From positions 248,001-312,000 of the forward strand of contig JAPDOI010000419.1 of NCBI GenBank assembly GCA_029168955.1: DNA of 64,000 bases, in the 5' to 3' direction. Below, one piece after another: positions 10,936-22,195 of the stretch. The position numbers were made by a program, and so were the translations under genes. The notes under the pieces were generated by a model. The model saw nothing but the letters and a program-made list of their open reading frames with translations. It made no database searches and was not told the DNA's origin. Position 1 is the first letter of the stretch. Each line of letters starts with the position of its first letter. The DNA comes from Aplectana chamaeleonis. Taxonomy: Eukaryota; Nematoda; Chromadorea; Rhabditida; Cosmocercidae.

Positions 10936-11214
10936 TTAAGCCCCTTTCACAGTCTGCCGGACGACGCCGTCCGGTACGTTGTAAGATGGGGCTGCGGCGT
11001 CGTTGCGGCCCGCACGGCGATGCCGGCCGACCGATGTCGCAGTGCGGGCCGCCACATCGGAGCAAGGTATGACGGGTCGAAACGTGTTGGTCTTGCCTCA
11101 TGTCTTGCACTGGAGAGTCGGAACTGACGGTTGTTCACCTCAGCTTCCCTCGCACTGCGGCACTCTTATAACGTGCCGGAGGGCAACGTCCGGCAGACTG
11201 TGGAAGGCGCTTTA
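10936..11214. mobile_element. MITE with CACAGTCTGCCGGACG inverted termini
   Basis: Left end TTAAGCCCCTTTCACAGTCT and right end CAGACTGTGGAAGGCGCTTTA are complements for about 40 bp with few mismatches. A TTA on each side is compatible with a 3-bp target duplication (Harbinger-like). Internal GC-rich sequence carries short sub-repeats (GCAGTGCGGGCCGC against GCGGCCCGCAC). Only one copy is seen here. Confidence 0.75.
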
Positions 11215-11319
11215 GAGTCTAGCTTCATGTTCCTAAACAAAATCACATCTATACAGGGGCGACCAAGACTGTATAATTCGCTACGGTGGTAGTTGACTCT
11301 GGAGAGAGAAAAAACTCGG

Positions 11320-12104
11320 ATTGCGTAGATAAATTCTCAACGTTCACGCTCACAGGATAGTCTCCAAATTCTTTGGTGCACCAAAGGGGGTAGTCAAGAA
11401 GCGACCTTCCTATCGTTTACTCTTCTTACTATTAGTAATGGTTTAATTAATCTGTGATTTCAAATGATGTTTGAATGCCAACTATTTGATTTTTTTCCTT
11501 TTCCACTAAAAATATGCGTCGATTGAAAAATTCGTATGAGCCATCGGGTTCACTGTTGAGCGATCCTTTCTATTGTTTCTCGAAATGCCCATTGTGTGAT
11601 TAAATTGGTCTCAAGACATTGATTCCAAGAGGTGAAGAATCCTCAAAATTGTTCCATCAGGTTTCCATGCGTTGTTATTACAATCATTGAACAAATTCAC
11701 CGTAAGAGTCACCATAATGTTTGGTGAATGGCCGTTTCGATAAAAAATAGAAAGATTTGTTCAACATTGAAGCCGAAAATCATACGAATTTTCAAATAGG
11801 CGCATACTTTTTAGCGGAATAGCGACAAAATTCAAATAATTGGCATTCAAACAGTCATCGAATAATGAAACAATTATCGTCAATCACTAGATGGGAGAAA
11901 GTCGCGACGCTGCTTAGCGGGAAAGATTGCGCGCTGAAAACGGGAGGAGTATGACGAAGAGATTATACTGATAGTAAGAAGAGGACATTATGGAGGGTTA
12001 TCGCCTCTCGACTACATTCTTAGGTGCTGAAAAAAAAAATTCAAAACTATCCTGTGAGCGTTGCGCTAAACATGAAGGTTGAGAATTTAACTATGCAATA
12101 GATT
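11320..12104. mobile_element. Foldback element about 0.8 kb
   Basis: Outer ends match as inverted repeats: AAATTCTCAACGTTCACGCT followed by CACAGGATAG on the left against CTATCCTGTGAGCGTTGCG on the right, and ATGCCAACTATTTGA against TCAAATAATTGGCAT further in. The right arm is broken by a half copy of the GGCGGGAAAAATTGCG hairpin MITE at about 11880-11950. No ORF of note. Confidence 0.7.
11880..11950. repeat. Half copy of the GGCGGGAAAAATTGCG hairpin MITE
   Basis: CAATCACTAGATGGGAGAAA, then GTCGCGACGCTGCTTAGCGG and GAAAGATTGCGCGC match one arm of 6749-6896; the other arm is absent. It sits in the right arm of the foldback element. Confidence 0.6.
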
Positions 12105-12440
12105 ATTATTTAAACTATATCCCGTAGAAAAAGAAAATACTGCCACCAAATAACGCGAAAATAACACAAAAAGCAAGTAGAAAAGGATGATAAGGATCAA
12201 TTAAAGGACGCAGGGGCGCCGCTGAGAGGTCTCGCGCGCGCAAACTCGTCCGTGAGCGTAACCCATTTTTCACCGTTGGGGGCGTTTCCTTCGACTTCGA
12301 CTCTTTCTTTTCTCTCTTATTAGAGTGAATACACTTGACTGGGTTGGAGCATACTATCGAAAATTATCCTATAGATTTGACTGCGCCTTGAACCAAAACT
12401 GTCAGCCAGATACAGTCTATATGGATTATGCACAGATCTT
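12105..12440. other. No gene recognised
   Basis: Short CG-rich patch at 12220-12260, nothing else supported. Confidence 0.35.
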
Positions 12441-12446
12441 CGACGC

Positions 12447-12471
12447 TATCTTCTTCTTCTTCTTCTTCAGC
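12447..12471 (-). repeat. GAA-repeat 3' tail of the RTE LINE
   Basis: On the minus strand the LINE stop codon TGA is directly followed by AGAAGAAGAAGAAGA-type repeats. A very short 3' UTR ending in a short tandem repeat is typical of RTE elements. Confidence 0.7.
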
Positions 12472-13868
12472 GTTTGTCCCACATTGTAGCAGGGTCCGCT
12501 TTTCTCGAACGTTGCCGCCATTTGACCTTGTCATTCGCATTGTCAGGATGGAGGCCTGCAATTTTCATATCGTTGTGCAAAACATCCAGCCATCTCTGCT
12601 TAGGTCGTCCTATTGGTCGCTGGCCCGTCACTTGGAGCTGCATAGCCGCTTTCGCTATCGAGTGTTCTCCAGCTCGCAGAACGTGCCCATACCATCTTAG
12701 GCGATTTTCGCGAAGTTTGTCCGAAATGGGCGCGACACCGAATCTTTCACGCACATCTTCATTCCGAACTCGGTCCAATCGGGTCAATCCACCACTCCAC
12801 CTGAGCATCTTCGTTTCCATCACGCCTAGCCGTCGTTCTGCTTCCTTGGTCATTGGATAACACTCTGTGCCATACAGTGCGACGGGCCTCACAACCGAAC
12901 GATAAATCTTTGACTTGAGCCTGTCGCAAACCTTTTTATCACAGAGCACTCCACTCGCAGTACGCCACTTCAACCAAGCAGCATTGATGCGTGCGTCGAC
13001 TTCAGCCGTCAGCGTCCCATCATCGCAAAGCGTTGATCCAAGATATCGAAACGTATGCGCTTTTGGCAAGACTGTGTTGTCGACTTGGATGGAACCGTCA
13101 CAACTCGCATTTGTCATGTATTCGGTTTTCTTTTTATTGAGTCGTAAGCCGAATGCTGCCAGTCTGTCGTGCCAAGCTTGAACTTGTGCTTGAGGTTTCC
13201 TTTGCTGTCTGAGGCGAGCATCACGTCGTCAGCATACAACAGTGTCCAAGGTGCTGAACTCTGCAAATCTCGCGTGATGACATCCATGACGACGATGAAA
13301 AGCAGCGGGGAGAGGGCGGAGCCTTGATGAACTCCAACAGTGATTCGAAAAGGCCTTGATGTTCCTGCCGCGCATCGTATGCAACTTGACGTGTCCACGT
13401 ACAAAGCTTCACCCAATCGATCAATTCTTCGGGGACATCTCGGCTACGCAGAGCGTACCATATTACTTCGTGAGGGACTCTGTCGAACGCTTTCTCAAGA
13501 TCAAGAAAGGCGAGGTGAACAGCTTCTCCTTTTTCACGATGCTTTTCCACAAGAAGTCGGGTCGCATGGATAGCATCGACGGTGCCGCAGTTCCTGACAA
13601 AACCACACTGATTTACGCTCAGCTCAACGACATCACGAATTCTTCTATCCAGAATCCTCTCGAAAATCTTCATTGTATGGCTAAGAAGTCGGATGGGCCG
13701 GTAGTTGCAACAGTCAGCAGGACTCCCTTTCTTCTTGAAAATCGGGACTGTGGTGCTTGACTTCCAATCAAGCTGCTTCAAGCTGCTATATGTCATCAAA
13801 AACTGTTCACTGAACTCGAAAGTTACGGGGTTTTCGCTGATCCCTGGAAATGATTGAAGTCTTCTCAA
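12467..13868 (-). pseudogene. RTE-type LINE reverse transcriptase, 5'-truncated and frameshifted
   Basis: Three overlapping minus-strand segments together make the C-terminal part of an RTE-type LINE ORF2. The first (13868-13221) has NYRPIRLLSHTMKIFERIL, CGFVRNCGTVDAIH and the catalytic motif A region AFLDLEKAFDRVPHE. After a frameshift, the second (13416-13114) has GVHQGSALSPLLF and the YADD motif (LLYADDVMLASD). A further shift leads to the C-terminal segment with VRPVALYGTECYPM, LRENRLRWYGHVLRA and GRPKQRWLDVL, characteristic of RTE-family LINEs. The endonuclease half is absent. Reverse transcriptase would prime on nicked target DNA, but this copy is dead. It lies tail to tail beside an older plus-strand LINE. 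Confidence 0.88.
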
Positions 13869-13883
13869 TATCTCAAAATTTTA

Positions 13884-15005
13884 GTGTCAAAACCGACTGT
13901 TTCTGTCCTCGTCCATAATCGATCCTCAGTGGTGTTCTATGGGGTAGTGTTTTGGGCCCCTTATGGTTTCGTATTGACATAAATGATGCCCCTGATACTT
14001 TGCCATGTTTATGCTAGCCCGATGCAGACAATCTCAAGAGCTATGGGCCTCTTTACGAGCCCGCAGTTCACTTTTATGAGCTCTAATGTGACCTCGATCA
14101 ATTAGCCAAGTGGTCGAAAATCTGGCAGTTACAATTATCTGAAGAAAAATGCAGCTTGCTGCACAGAAATTTTCGTCATGAATGCCCCTTGGGTTTAAAT
14201 ATTGTGAAGCTTCCTGTGCACGATGTTATCAGAGACTTAGGTGTTCTTATGAATTCGAACCTTAGCTGGGATTCCAACAGCAGAGAAATCTCCAAAAAAG
14301 CTACCTCGGTGGCTAACTGTCTTTGAGATTTCTGAAGCATAGACCTTGGCAAACCCCTAGTGACCTGTGGATTTCGATTATAATCAGAAGCTTAGCGGTG
14401 GGCCCAGGTGAAATATAACTAGTGATAAGCAGGTTCCGACGAAAAAGCCACCGCTCCGAGGTGTGATAATCGAAAACAGGAGTTCACTTGAAACGAACCA
14501 GAGTCTACCTGTGTACAAAAAGCAATCATCGTTCACTACCGATCCTTAGAGTACTGTGCTCAGGTTTGGTCACCTTTCACAGTGGAGGACGATGAAATTA
14601 TTGAAAATGTGCAAAAGCGATACTCTAGACGTGTGTTCGTCAAAGCATTCCCAGATATAGAAATTTCAAGCTATGCAGCTTGTATAGATTTGCTAGGATT
14701 AAATACTGTACGACAGAGCAGAATTCGATTTCCATTCATGGTGTGAGATCGTGCATGGTTTTCCCATTGACAACCCTTTCGTATTTACTTGTCACCGTAC
14801 CCGTTCTCGCCAACTTGGATTTCAACTTCAACGAAGATTCACCTCCAAAGACCGTATATTCCATTCATTTCCGTTCAGGCATGTTAGGACTTGGAATAAA
14901 TTGACTCCGGAATTCGCAGAAGCCGGAAGTTTTTTGACCTTACCATGTAGAGTATTCAGACACGATCTTAGGTCATTACAAGCCACTCTGATCAAGAGGG
15001 TTTAA
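13884..15005 (+). pseudogene. CR1/jockey-like LINE reverse transcriptase, heavily decayed 3' half
   Basis: Plus-strand translation in shifting frames gives GSVLGPLWFRIDINDAPD-like text (13945-14005), then DQLAKWSKIWQLQLSEEKC, VHDVIRDLGVLMNSNLSWD and, after an interruption, LEYCAQVWSPFTVEDDEI and the terminal FRHDLRSLQATLIKRV followed by a stop near 15003. This order (thumb region, SxDLGV, EYxxxVWSP) is that of CR1 or jockey clade LINEs. Motif A and the N-terminus are missing; several stops are present. A 180-bp MITE at 14332-14511 splits the frame. Confidence 0.75.
14332..14511. mobile_element. Small MITE nested in LINE (GATTATCAC/GTCGGAACC family)
   Basis: This segment interrupts the LINE frame and matches, in reverse orientation, 25624-25798: shared blocks are TAGACTCTGGTTC, TTTCAAGTGAAC, GATTATCACA, TTTTGTCGGAACC, CGGTTAGCCTC-like text, GATAATCGAAATCCAC and TTGCCAARGTCTATG. 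Subterminal GCGGAGCG segments form an internal inverted repeat. Confidence 0.75.
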
Positions 15006-15059
15006 TAAAAAAGCTATCAAAAGGAAATTGCAATAATAATACACCATCAAAAGATATAT

Positions 15060-15940
15060 CAAAAAATAATCCGATCTGACGCTCATACACTGGAGAGAGC
15101 GAGCGCAGCTCTACAGTATGGCGAGTCGACATTGGCCACCGTCCGTGCACCGACACTTGCTCCCTCAGACGTGGGAGCGAGCGCCAAAGCGATGATTAGG
15201 CTTGATCGGAGTCCTACCGTCACTGGCTTGAAACTCCGCCGTCACTGTCCTGAAGCCCTGCCGTTAGCGCCCCGGTGCACTGGCGTAACCGCACCGGAGC
15301 ACTGGCGTCATTGCTTTAAAGCACTGACGTCCCCCCCCTCACAGAAGGCGCATTCCGTTGATCCTCCAAAAATATCCCTTTCTGAGAGGGACTCAAAGTC
15401 TTGTTCCAGGGTCGGCCCTATCGGGCCGATTGCGGCTCTCTATGCGGGACAAAATTTGACAAGAACGATCATACGTGCGTTTGCCCTACAATGGCTACTC
15501 TCGTCTCTAATACTACGAACCGCCCTCTACGTCTTCTTCGCATCTCTCCCCTCCCTTTCAATCGGGTGAGCGAGCGCCGTGCGAGAGCAGACACCTCCCT
15601 CCTGCTGTCGCTCTCCCAAGTCGAAAACGAGCTCTATTGTCCGGCGCTTGCCCTCTCGCAGTGTCTGAGCGGGTTGTAAGTGCGATTGTGTTATGCTCTT
15701 TTTGTGTGCCTGGAAGCTGGGATCTCGCCTTTTTTCGAGGCAGGAGGTTATTATGTGATATTTGGGCCAAAAATATTTTTTGTTTCTTGGATTTTCATTC
15801 TTTATCCTTTTCTCTTTTCTGTCTCTTTGTTATACATCTTTCTATTGCTGTAGCATGCGGATAATCTCAATCGCATGCGTATGTCGTATGTTTCTTTGCT
15901 CCAAATAAAGTTGATTCATTAAATGCATGTAAAGCCTAGC
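15060..15940. other. No gene recognised; GC-rich then T-rich
   Basis: 15100-15690 is GC-rich with long open frames on both strands but no family or splice evidence; 15740-15900 is T-rich with AATAAA at 15904. Confidence 0.35.
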
Positions 15941-15959
15941 TTGCTCGGATGAGTCCGGG

Positions 15960-16280
15960 CGAAGCAAGCAGCGGAGCGGTCGGTCATGTCAAAATATAAC
16001 AGCGATAAGGAGGTTTTGACGTGATGAGCCCGATAAGCGATACGACCCAGCTGATGTCCCTACTTCAATCACTTTTGCGAGCAAGTATGCTGCTTTATAA
16101 TAAAGTTTGATGTGATAAAGCGGGTTAGGAGCTCTGTACACACAGAAGGAGGGTTGTCCCGTTCTCGCAGTTTGACATGTTACGCTACTCAATTCAAGCG
16201 CAATAGTCTCGAGTAGAGTTATAGAGAATTATAGACGCGAAGGGCGAGGTAACGTCTCTCTCGGTGTGTAGACAGTCCCT
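15960..16280. repeat. Interspersed repeat shared with 41128-41290 and 61500-61600
   Basis: 15965-16060 (GCAGCGGAGCGGTCGGTCAT, GATAAGGAGGTTTTGACG, TGAGCCCGATAAGC) resembles 61510-61600. 16125-16280 (CACAGAAGGAGGGTTGTCCC, TTACGCTACTCAATTCAAGC) resembles 41128-41290. Confidence 0.6.
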
Positions 16281-16428
16281 ATCCTTGGCAAAGCTACCAA
16301 ACCACACAAACGCATTCGTAGTAGAAGTCGCTCATGCACAACGCCAACCCTCTCTAATTTCCTTACCAACAGTAAACGGCCAAGAACAGAACGAAAACAT
16401 CCTAGAAAAACAACGGAAACAACATACA

Positions 16429-16670
16429 TACAGTTGACCGCAATGTTAATAGGACATGGTGCGGTTGCGGACTCGCACCTAAAACTACGGTAGAATCTGG
16501 CACTTTGCCAGAATTCGTCATCGACCGGCGTCAACCGTCGTCTCTCTGCTCACGAGACTATCAGCTGTGGCGCCGATCGATGACGAAATCTGGCAAAACG
16601 CCAGATTCTACCGTAGTTTAGTGCGAGTCCGCAACCGCACCATGTCCTTTTAACATTGCGGTCAACTGTA
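16429..16670. mobile_element. Long-TIR hairpin MITE (CAGTTGACCGCAATGTTAA)
   Basis: About 100 bp at each end are inverted repeats: CAGTTGACCGCAATGTTAAT, GGACATGGTGCGGTTGCGG and ACTACGGTAGAATCTGGC on the left match the right arm in complement. TA lies at both outer ends. The expanded, decayed relative is at 80-609. Confidence 0.85.
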
Positions 16671-17042
16671 CCACCAGTGAATGGCATACCATATTGGCAA
16701 AGCGAGAACGAGTGTACTGTATACTTAAAATTAGCGAGTCGGCCGCTACCGCACCACCACCTTGTTCTGGCGCGGAGGAGTGCACTCTGTCACCCTACGA
16801 GCTCACACTTTTCTATTATTCCAATCCTCTTCACAACAAGAGTGATTTGTTGAGTATATTGATTAGCTAGATCGATAGAATTCACAAAGACATGCTACGA
16901 ATTTTTATTTGACTCCAAGTAATTTTGGTTGCCCAACGTAGAGGAGAGGCATGTGAAACCGTCTCGAAATATTGTGCCACGGTTCAATAACTAATAAAAT
17001 ATCAGCGTTAACTTTGTTCAATGCAATTATGTTAATGAAATC
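16671..17042. other. No gene recognised
   Basis: AT-rich spacer between MITEs. Confidence 0.35.
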
Positions 17043-17470
17043 TTAAAGGCACTGTTCACGATAGCAAATGTGCTTCAGCTTCCACTAGGAATGGGTAGTG
17101 GAGGGGCACACTGTAACGTTGGAGTCGAAAGAACGCACAAAAACGAGCCAGGAAAAGCTCCGAAAGAGCCCGAAGTTGCCACTTCGAGCGCAAGGCAAAC
17201 CCTTAAAAGCGCAAAACACGCCCACCGACGTCAAAAAATGAATGCTCAAGATCGTGAAGTGTGCGATGATTTCCAATCATCAGCCACGTTCTTCTCTTCA
17301 TTCTCAACTTCTCTTTTTACTCAGCCCCTTAGCTCAATTTTTGAGGGACCATAACTCCGTTTCCAGAAGGCCTTTTACTAATTCAGAGACATCATTGGAA
17401 TCAGCATCGGGCCGTTTTCAAGATAGGCGGAGAACAGATAAACGATTTTTATCGTGAGCACTGCCTTTAA
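17043..17470 (+). mobile_element. TTAA-flanked AGGCAGTG MITE, copy
   Basis: TTAA at 17043-17046 and again at 17467-17470; interior matches the copies at 4394 and 41513 (AGGAATGGGTAGTGGAGGGG, GAGGGACCATAACTCCGTTT). The right TTAA is also the left TTAA of the next element. Confidence 0.85.
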
Positions 17471-17951
17471 AGGCAGTGTCCACGATAAAATCGGTCTCTG
17501 AGTTTTTACCGGTAATCGAGAGGTTCGAGCCCTATTTAACCAGAAACGTGGAGAGAAACGGCAAAGAACGAGTACGAAAGAGCTCTATACGGCCCGAATT
17601 TGAGTGTTTCGGTCACGCAACGCCCACTCCTTCAACGGCTACCGATAAAGTTGTCCAACTCTAAATTTCAGTTTGAGAAGAAATCGGTCATCAAAGGGGT
17701 AAGTTTAGTTAAATGGAGTGGAATATAGCCCCCTGAATATATGTTGTTTCCTCAAAATGGGGTCTCCTGTCATTTACGGATCAGAGGCGGTTGAAAGGAG
17801 TGGGCGTTGTGGCCGTTGAGGGCCGTATAGGGAGGGCTATTCTGTGCTTGTTCCAAGCCGTTTTTTCAACATTACTGATGAAGTTAGACTCAGACCTCTC
17901 GATTTCCGGTGAAAACTCGGAGACTTATTTTATCTTGGACACTGCCTTTGG
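17467..17951 (+). mobile_element. Second AGGCAGTG MITE subtype abutting the first
   Basis: Starts TTAA-AGGCAGTGTCCACGATAA and ends ATCTTGGACACTGCCT-TTGG. Its interior differs from the other copies but is itself an inverted repeat: GTCTCTGAGTTTTTACCGGT near the left end against ACCGGTGAAAACTCGGAGAC near the right, and GAGCTCTATACGGCCC against GGCCGTATAGGGAGGGC. Confidence 0.8.
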
Positions 17952-18189
17952 AACTAGTTTACTTTCTCGACCTTCAAATTCAAGCAGTATATGGTTTATG
18001 TCATATCTCCAGGAAGCTGCAGCTATTCTCTCGCTGTCTTGGGAGCAGTGCGGTTGTTTCTACACTTCTAACATGGTGTTTTCTCAGAAACAACCACTTG
18101 ACTTTCATGATAATGCTATCATAGCATTGTCGAGGCTTCCTTTCATCCAGAGATTGATGACATTGTAGAAGGGAAACCCTGGGAAAAAG

Positions 18190-18990
18190 TTGTGAAGGTT
18201 CTGAAAGTTGGGCTCTGCAGAAAAGGTTATTGGCATTACTCTAAATTGTCGTGAAATTGTTTCATTAGATTTGGCTTTCGAACTGATTTTCTGAATGTAG
18301 TGAAATTGTAGAATTGATTTGGCTGTTGTTCGTACATGCAGACAATGTGATCATTAAATGTAGTGAAATTGGAAAATGGATTTGGCAGAGGTTCTTCAGG
18401 TTACCAGAGTCAAATCACGCGTCATGAGGAGTTTTGCGTCGCGCGTAATTGGGATCGAATCAGAATAATAATACTGTGTTCAGCAACAAAAACGTTTCGA
18501 AACAATGTGAACCGTGAAAGCGTTGAAAACAGAAAGACTGTAAGACTAGCGTGCATAGCCGATAAATTGTGTAAAACTTCGTTTTCGTGATTTTTGTTTA
18601 ATCGGCGAGGGAAGGTCTAGTACCCTTGGTCAGAGCTACATTGAAAAAGGGAGAAAAACATTCTTAAACCTCATTTCTAGCCCATAAGACCTCAAATCGT
18701 TCAGCATTGTTAGTCGGAATATTTTTTTCTATTTGTTTTTACTTGCTCGCCAGGGGACCTTCTGACGCGTGATTTGACTCAGCTAACTTATAGAGCCCCT
18801 GTCGAATCCATTTTCCAATTCCACTACATTTAATGATCACGTGGTCTGCATGTACCAACAACAGGCAAATCAATTCTACAATTTCACTACATTTAGAAAA
18901 TCAGTTCGAAACTCAAATCTAATGAAACAATTTCACGACAACTTTGAGCAATTCCAAATCCTTAACCTTTTCTGCGGACCCCAACTTTCA
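18190..18990. mobile_element. Foldback element about 0.8 kb
   Basis: Left arm (18190-18430) and right arm (18765-18990) are inverted: CTGCAGAAAAGGTTA, TTGTCGTGAAATTGTTTCAT, GAATGTAGTGAAATTGTAGA, TCATTAAATGTAGTGAAATT and AGTCAAATCACGCGTCA recur as complements. The centre is AT-rich without an ORF of note. Confidence 0.8.
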
Positions 18991-18995
18991 GAAAT

Positions 18996-19206
18996 CTGAG
19001 TCTTCATTTGTTCATATCGTGGGGAAGGGGGCGGATCTGGAGCACGGGGCGGTTCTGGTACACCAGAACGCTGTTTCGCAGCCGTTATTTTGCCACCCCA
19101 GGCTCGTTTTCTACCGTTCCTTCAACGCTGGGAGCCTAGGGTCCTTCTCGCCTATCATTTCACTGTGAAAGTCAACGAGGATGATCATCGTGATCGCTGC
19201 CTTCAA
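18996..19206 (+). repeat. Partial AGGCAGTG MITE, third subtype (right end)
   Basis: CTGAGTCTTCATTTGTTCAT through GATCATCGTGATCGCTGCCT matches 20145-20345 at roughly 90 percent by eye. The left end is not adjacent, so this copy is partial. Confidence 0.65.
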
Positions 19207-19888
19207 GACAGGAAGGCCCTACAATTAATGGTTGATGGCTCAGAAATACCAAATCAGTGTTCTTGGCTTTCCGTCGAGCACAACGTGATCTCGAGCAATG
19301 ATTTCGCTACGCTACTCAGTTGTCACAGCGCTCGGGATGAACTTGGTTTCCTGCATAAATTCAAAGAAGCTTACGTGGGGGAGCTTACAGGACATGCGGA
19401 GCTATAATATTTCTGATATGAAAAGTGTACCATTCGGAAAAAGGGAACTGTTGCGAAAACAATGTTTTTGTGACATACCTCGGCCAATAAAAATTACTTG
19501 CGCATTATATCGAACAAGGAAGGTTACATGCGATATATCGGTAGCACGCTAGAACACCGATTGATGCAGCTAACTTACATCCGCCAACCTACATTAGTTA
19601 ACGTGGTTCCGAACTTCTTTCGATTTAAAGGCAGTGGTCGCGATGAAAAAAGTTGTTGAGAAAACTTTTAAAAATCAGATTGGCTTGCGGACGGCTAAAA
19701 ACCATGAGCAAACTAGAAACTACAGGGCAAGTAACGATCTATAATGAGACTTATTAAGTTTCTAAGTTGTCGATCCGTGCTCACGTGTACAGCTTCGCCC
19801 AAAAAGATCGGTGTCTCATGTGTGTATAGTCGGAATTCATCGACATTCACAGGCAGAAATAAATGCAAGTTCAGATAATAAAAACACT

Positions 19889-20345
19889 TTAAAGGCAGTG
19901 TTCACGATTAATTTCACTTCCATTATCTCCACGGTTTACAGAAGGTCTGGTGCCCTATGTAGCGAAGCACGCTTGAAAAGGACGCGAAGGTCGCTTTTTT
20001 GAGCCAAGATATGCTCTCCCTTGTTTACGTTGATTTTTGAGCGTGGAGGAATTGACCGCTATGTAGGATGATAGCATTCAAAGCAATCAAGCGATTAGCT
20101 CACTTATAAACACTTCCTTCACTTGATCATTCCTGTAATCTGAGTCTTCATTGGTTCATATCGTGGGGGCGGATCTGGAGCATGGGGCGGCTCTGGTACA
20201 CCAAAACGCTTGTTCGCAGCCGTTATTTTGCCACTCCTGGCTCGTTTTCTACCGTTCCTTCAGCACTGGGAGCCTAGGGTACCTCTCGCCTATCATTTCA
20301 TTGCGGAAAATCATCGATGATGATCATCGTGAACGCTGCATTTAG
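19889..20345 (+). mobile_element. AGGCAGTG MITE, third subtype
   Basis: Left end TTAA-AGGCAGTGTTCACGATTA, right end GATCATCGTGAACGCTGCAT-TTAG. The right 200 bp is shared with 18996-19206. A separate left-end-like motif without a visible partner lies at 19625-19650. Confidence 0.75.
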
Positions 20346-20599
20346 AAATGTAAACGAGCATTCCTTCCAATGTTTTACCTAAATGAGAACAGAAATATTC
20401 AAACCGGCTGCTTCGAAGGTAACTAAACATTGATTAAACCTCGAATTCAAGTCATCTGATGCCTTTGATACTAGAGGTCATAGATTTCGCTTATGTGGAG
20501 TGTTCTCGTCCACCGTAGCGAAATCGGAAAGTTGAGGCTCATAGTTTGACTTGCAATAGGTTTTTTTTTTCAGATTTTTTTCTGACATAAAATGGTTCA

Positions 20600-22195
20600 G
20601 AGAAGAAAAGTAGAAAACTTATTCTTTCGCGACTACTGCCTTTGAGCAGCCAATCGGTAAAATCCAGAAACTCTCACAGAACTATCAAAAACCTCTAGGA
20701 ACGATTTTAAGGAGACTTTATCCGCTGTCAAGGCATTAGCCTAGAAAATTGTGAAAAATAGCCGTCGCAAAATTATACGACAAAGCTGACTTCCTCGTGA
20801 AATTTTCAGTACTACATCCTCTGTATCAATTTTTTCATGGTAAGAAGCATGAAGTTAATAGTCTGAAGAATTGTATTGGCCCAGCACCACGTCAAAAAGT
20901 CTGTTTGGCGTGTTACAAACCAACTTTTTGAAGACATCACTGTCAAACTGCGCCCATTCACTCAGAACGGTCAGTTGAGGCTGGTATCGTCTGCTATGAA
21001 CGTAGACCCAAGAACGTTCAACAAGTCTTTCATCTTTTTGAGGTAGGGAGAATTGGCTGACGATTCAAGCAAAGTGACATGATTGGCCTGAAGTCAAGCC
21101 TGAGCTGTCCTGCTCACAGAAAAAGAAGACGAATGCTCTTTAGTAAGGGCAAGAGATGGTTATCGAGCACTAACTGGTAGTCTGTGAAGTTTATATTACA
21201 TGATACGTGGTCCATGCTGCCATATCACCTGAATCCGGCCCAACACATGAAGTTTTCTAATCAAAAGTTCCCACTCGAGGATAAGTGGGTGTTTTTATAT
21301 AGATCTCTTCAATGCTTGGTATATCCATTAGACCCGTTCGGATTCAGCATAATCTCGACTGAAGTAGGTTTCTTGATGGATTTATGCAAAAACCAGCAGT
21401 TTTGGGAACTTTAGGATTGAAAGCCCTATGAGTGACATTTTTCTCTCACAGTGCTGATGAACTCAGCGGTGAAGATTAGCTAAACCACGTGTTTGCATCG
21501 TGTAGTACAAACTCCACAGATTATTGGGAAGGGTTAATGCAATACCTTTTGTACTTCCTCATCCGCTATCGTCTTCATTTCCTGTGAGCAGGTCGACGTA
21601 TGCTTGACTTCAGGCCGATCATGTCATTTCGCTTCAAGCCGATGGAATGTTTGTGCGATATTCTTGGGCGTTTAGTCTACGCTCAAAGCAGACAATAAGT
21701 GCTCATGGTTCAGCCTAAACTAGCCGTTCTGAGTGAATGATCGCAGATTTAGGGCGACGTCTTCAAAAACATAGTCTGCAACACGCCAAACAGACTTTTC
21801 GATGTATTTCTGGGCCAGTACAATTCTGTAGACTATTAGTTTGATGCTACTGGTGGGTCTTATCTTAAAAAAACCGATATAGAGGATGTAGAATTGAAAT
21901 TTTCATGAAGACGTAAGCCATTCTGTACAGTTTAGCAACGGCAATTTCCAACAATTTTCGGAGAAAGTTTCTTGACAGGCGATCCAGTTTCCGAAAAATC
22001 GTATCCAGGCGTTTTCGAGGTTGCTGCGTCGATTGACATTTACATTTTGTCCACTCAGAGAAAGTGTATTTAAAAACGGTATTAGAGGTTCCGATGTTTT
22101 TGGGTAGGTAGGTTCATTAAGAAGAGGTTTACAAGAAGAAACCCCACAGAAAACTGAAATACCGGAGAAAAAGTAACTCAAGGAATCCCGGAAAA
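20600..22195. mobile_element. Foldback element about 1.6 kb, diverged arms
   Basis: Left arm 20750-21170 and right arm 21480-22000 are complementary with many mismatches: TACTACATCCTCTGTATC against GATATAGAGGATGTAG, AAAGTCTGTTTGGCGTGTT against AACACGCCAAACAGACTTTT, CTCAGAACGG against CCGTTCTGAG, and CTGAAGTCAAGCC against the matching GACTTCAGGCC segment. Central 21180-21470 is single-copy. Outer limits are approximate. Confidence 0.7.
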
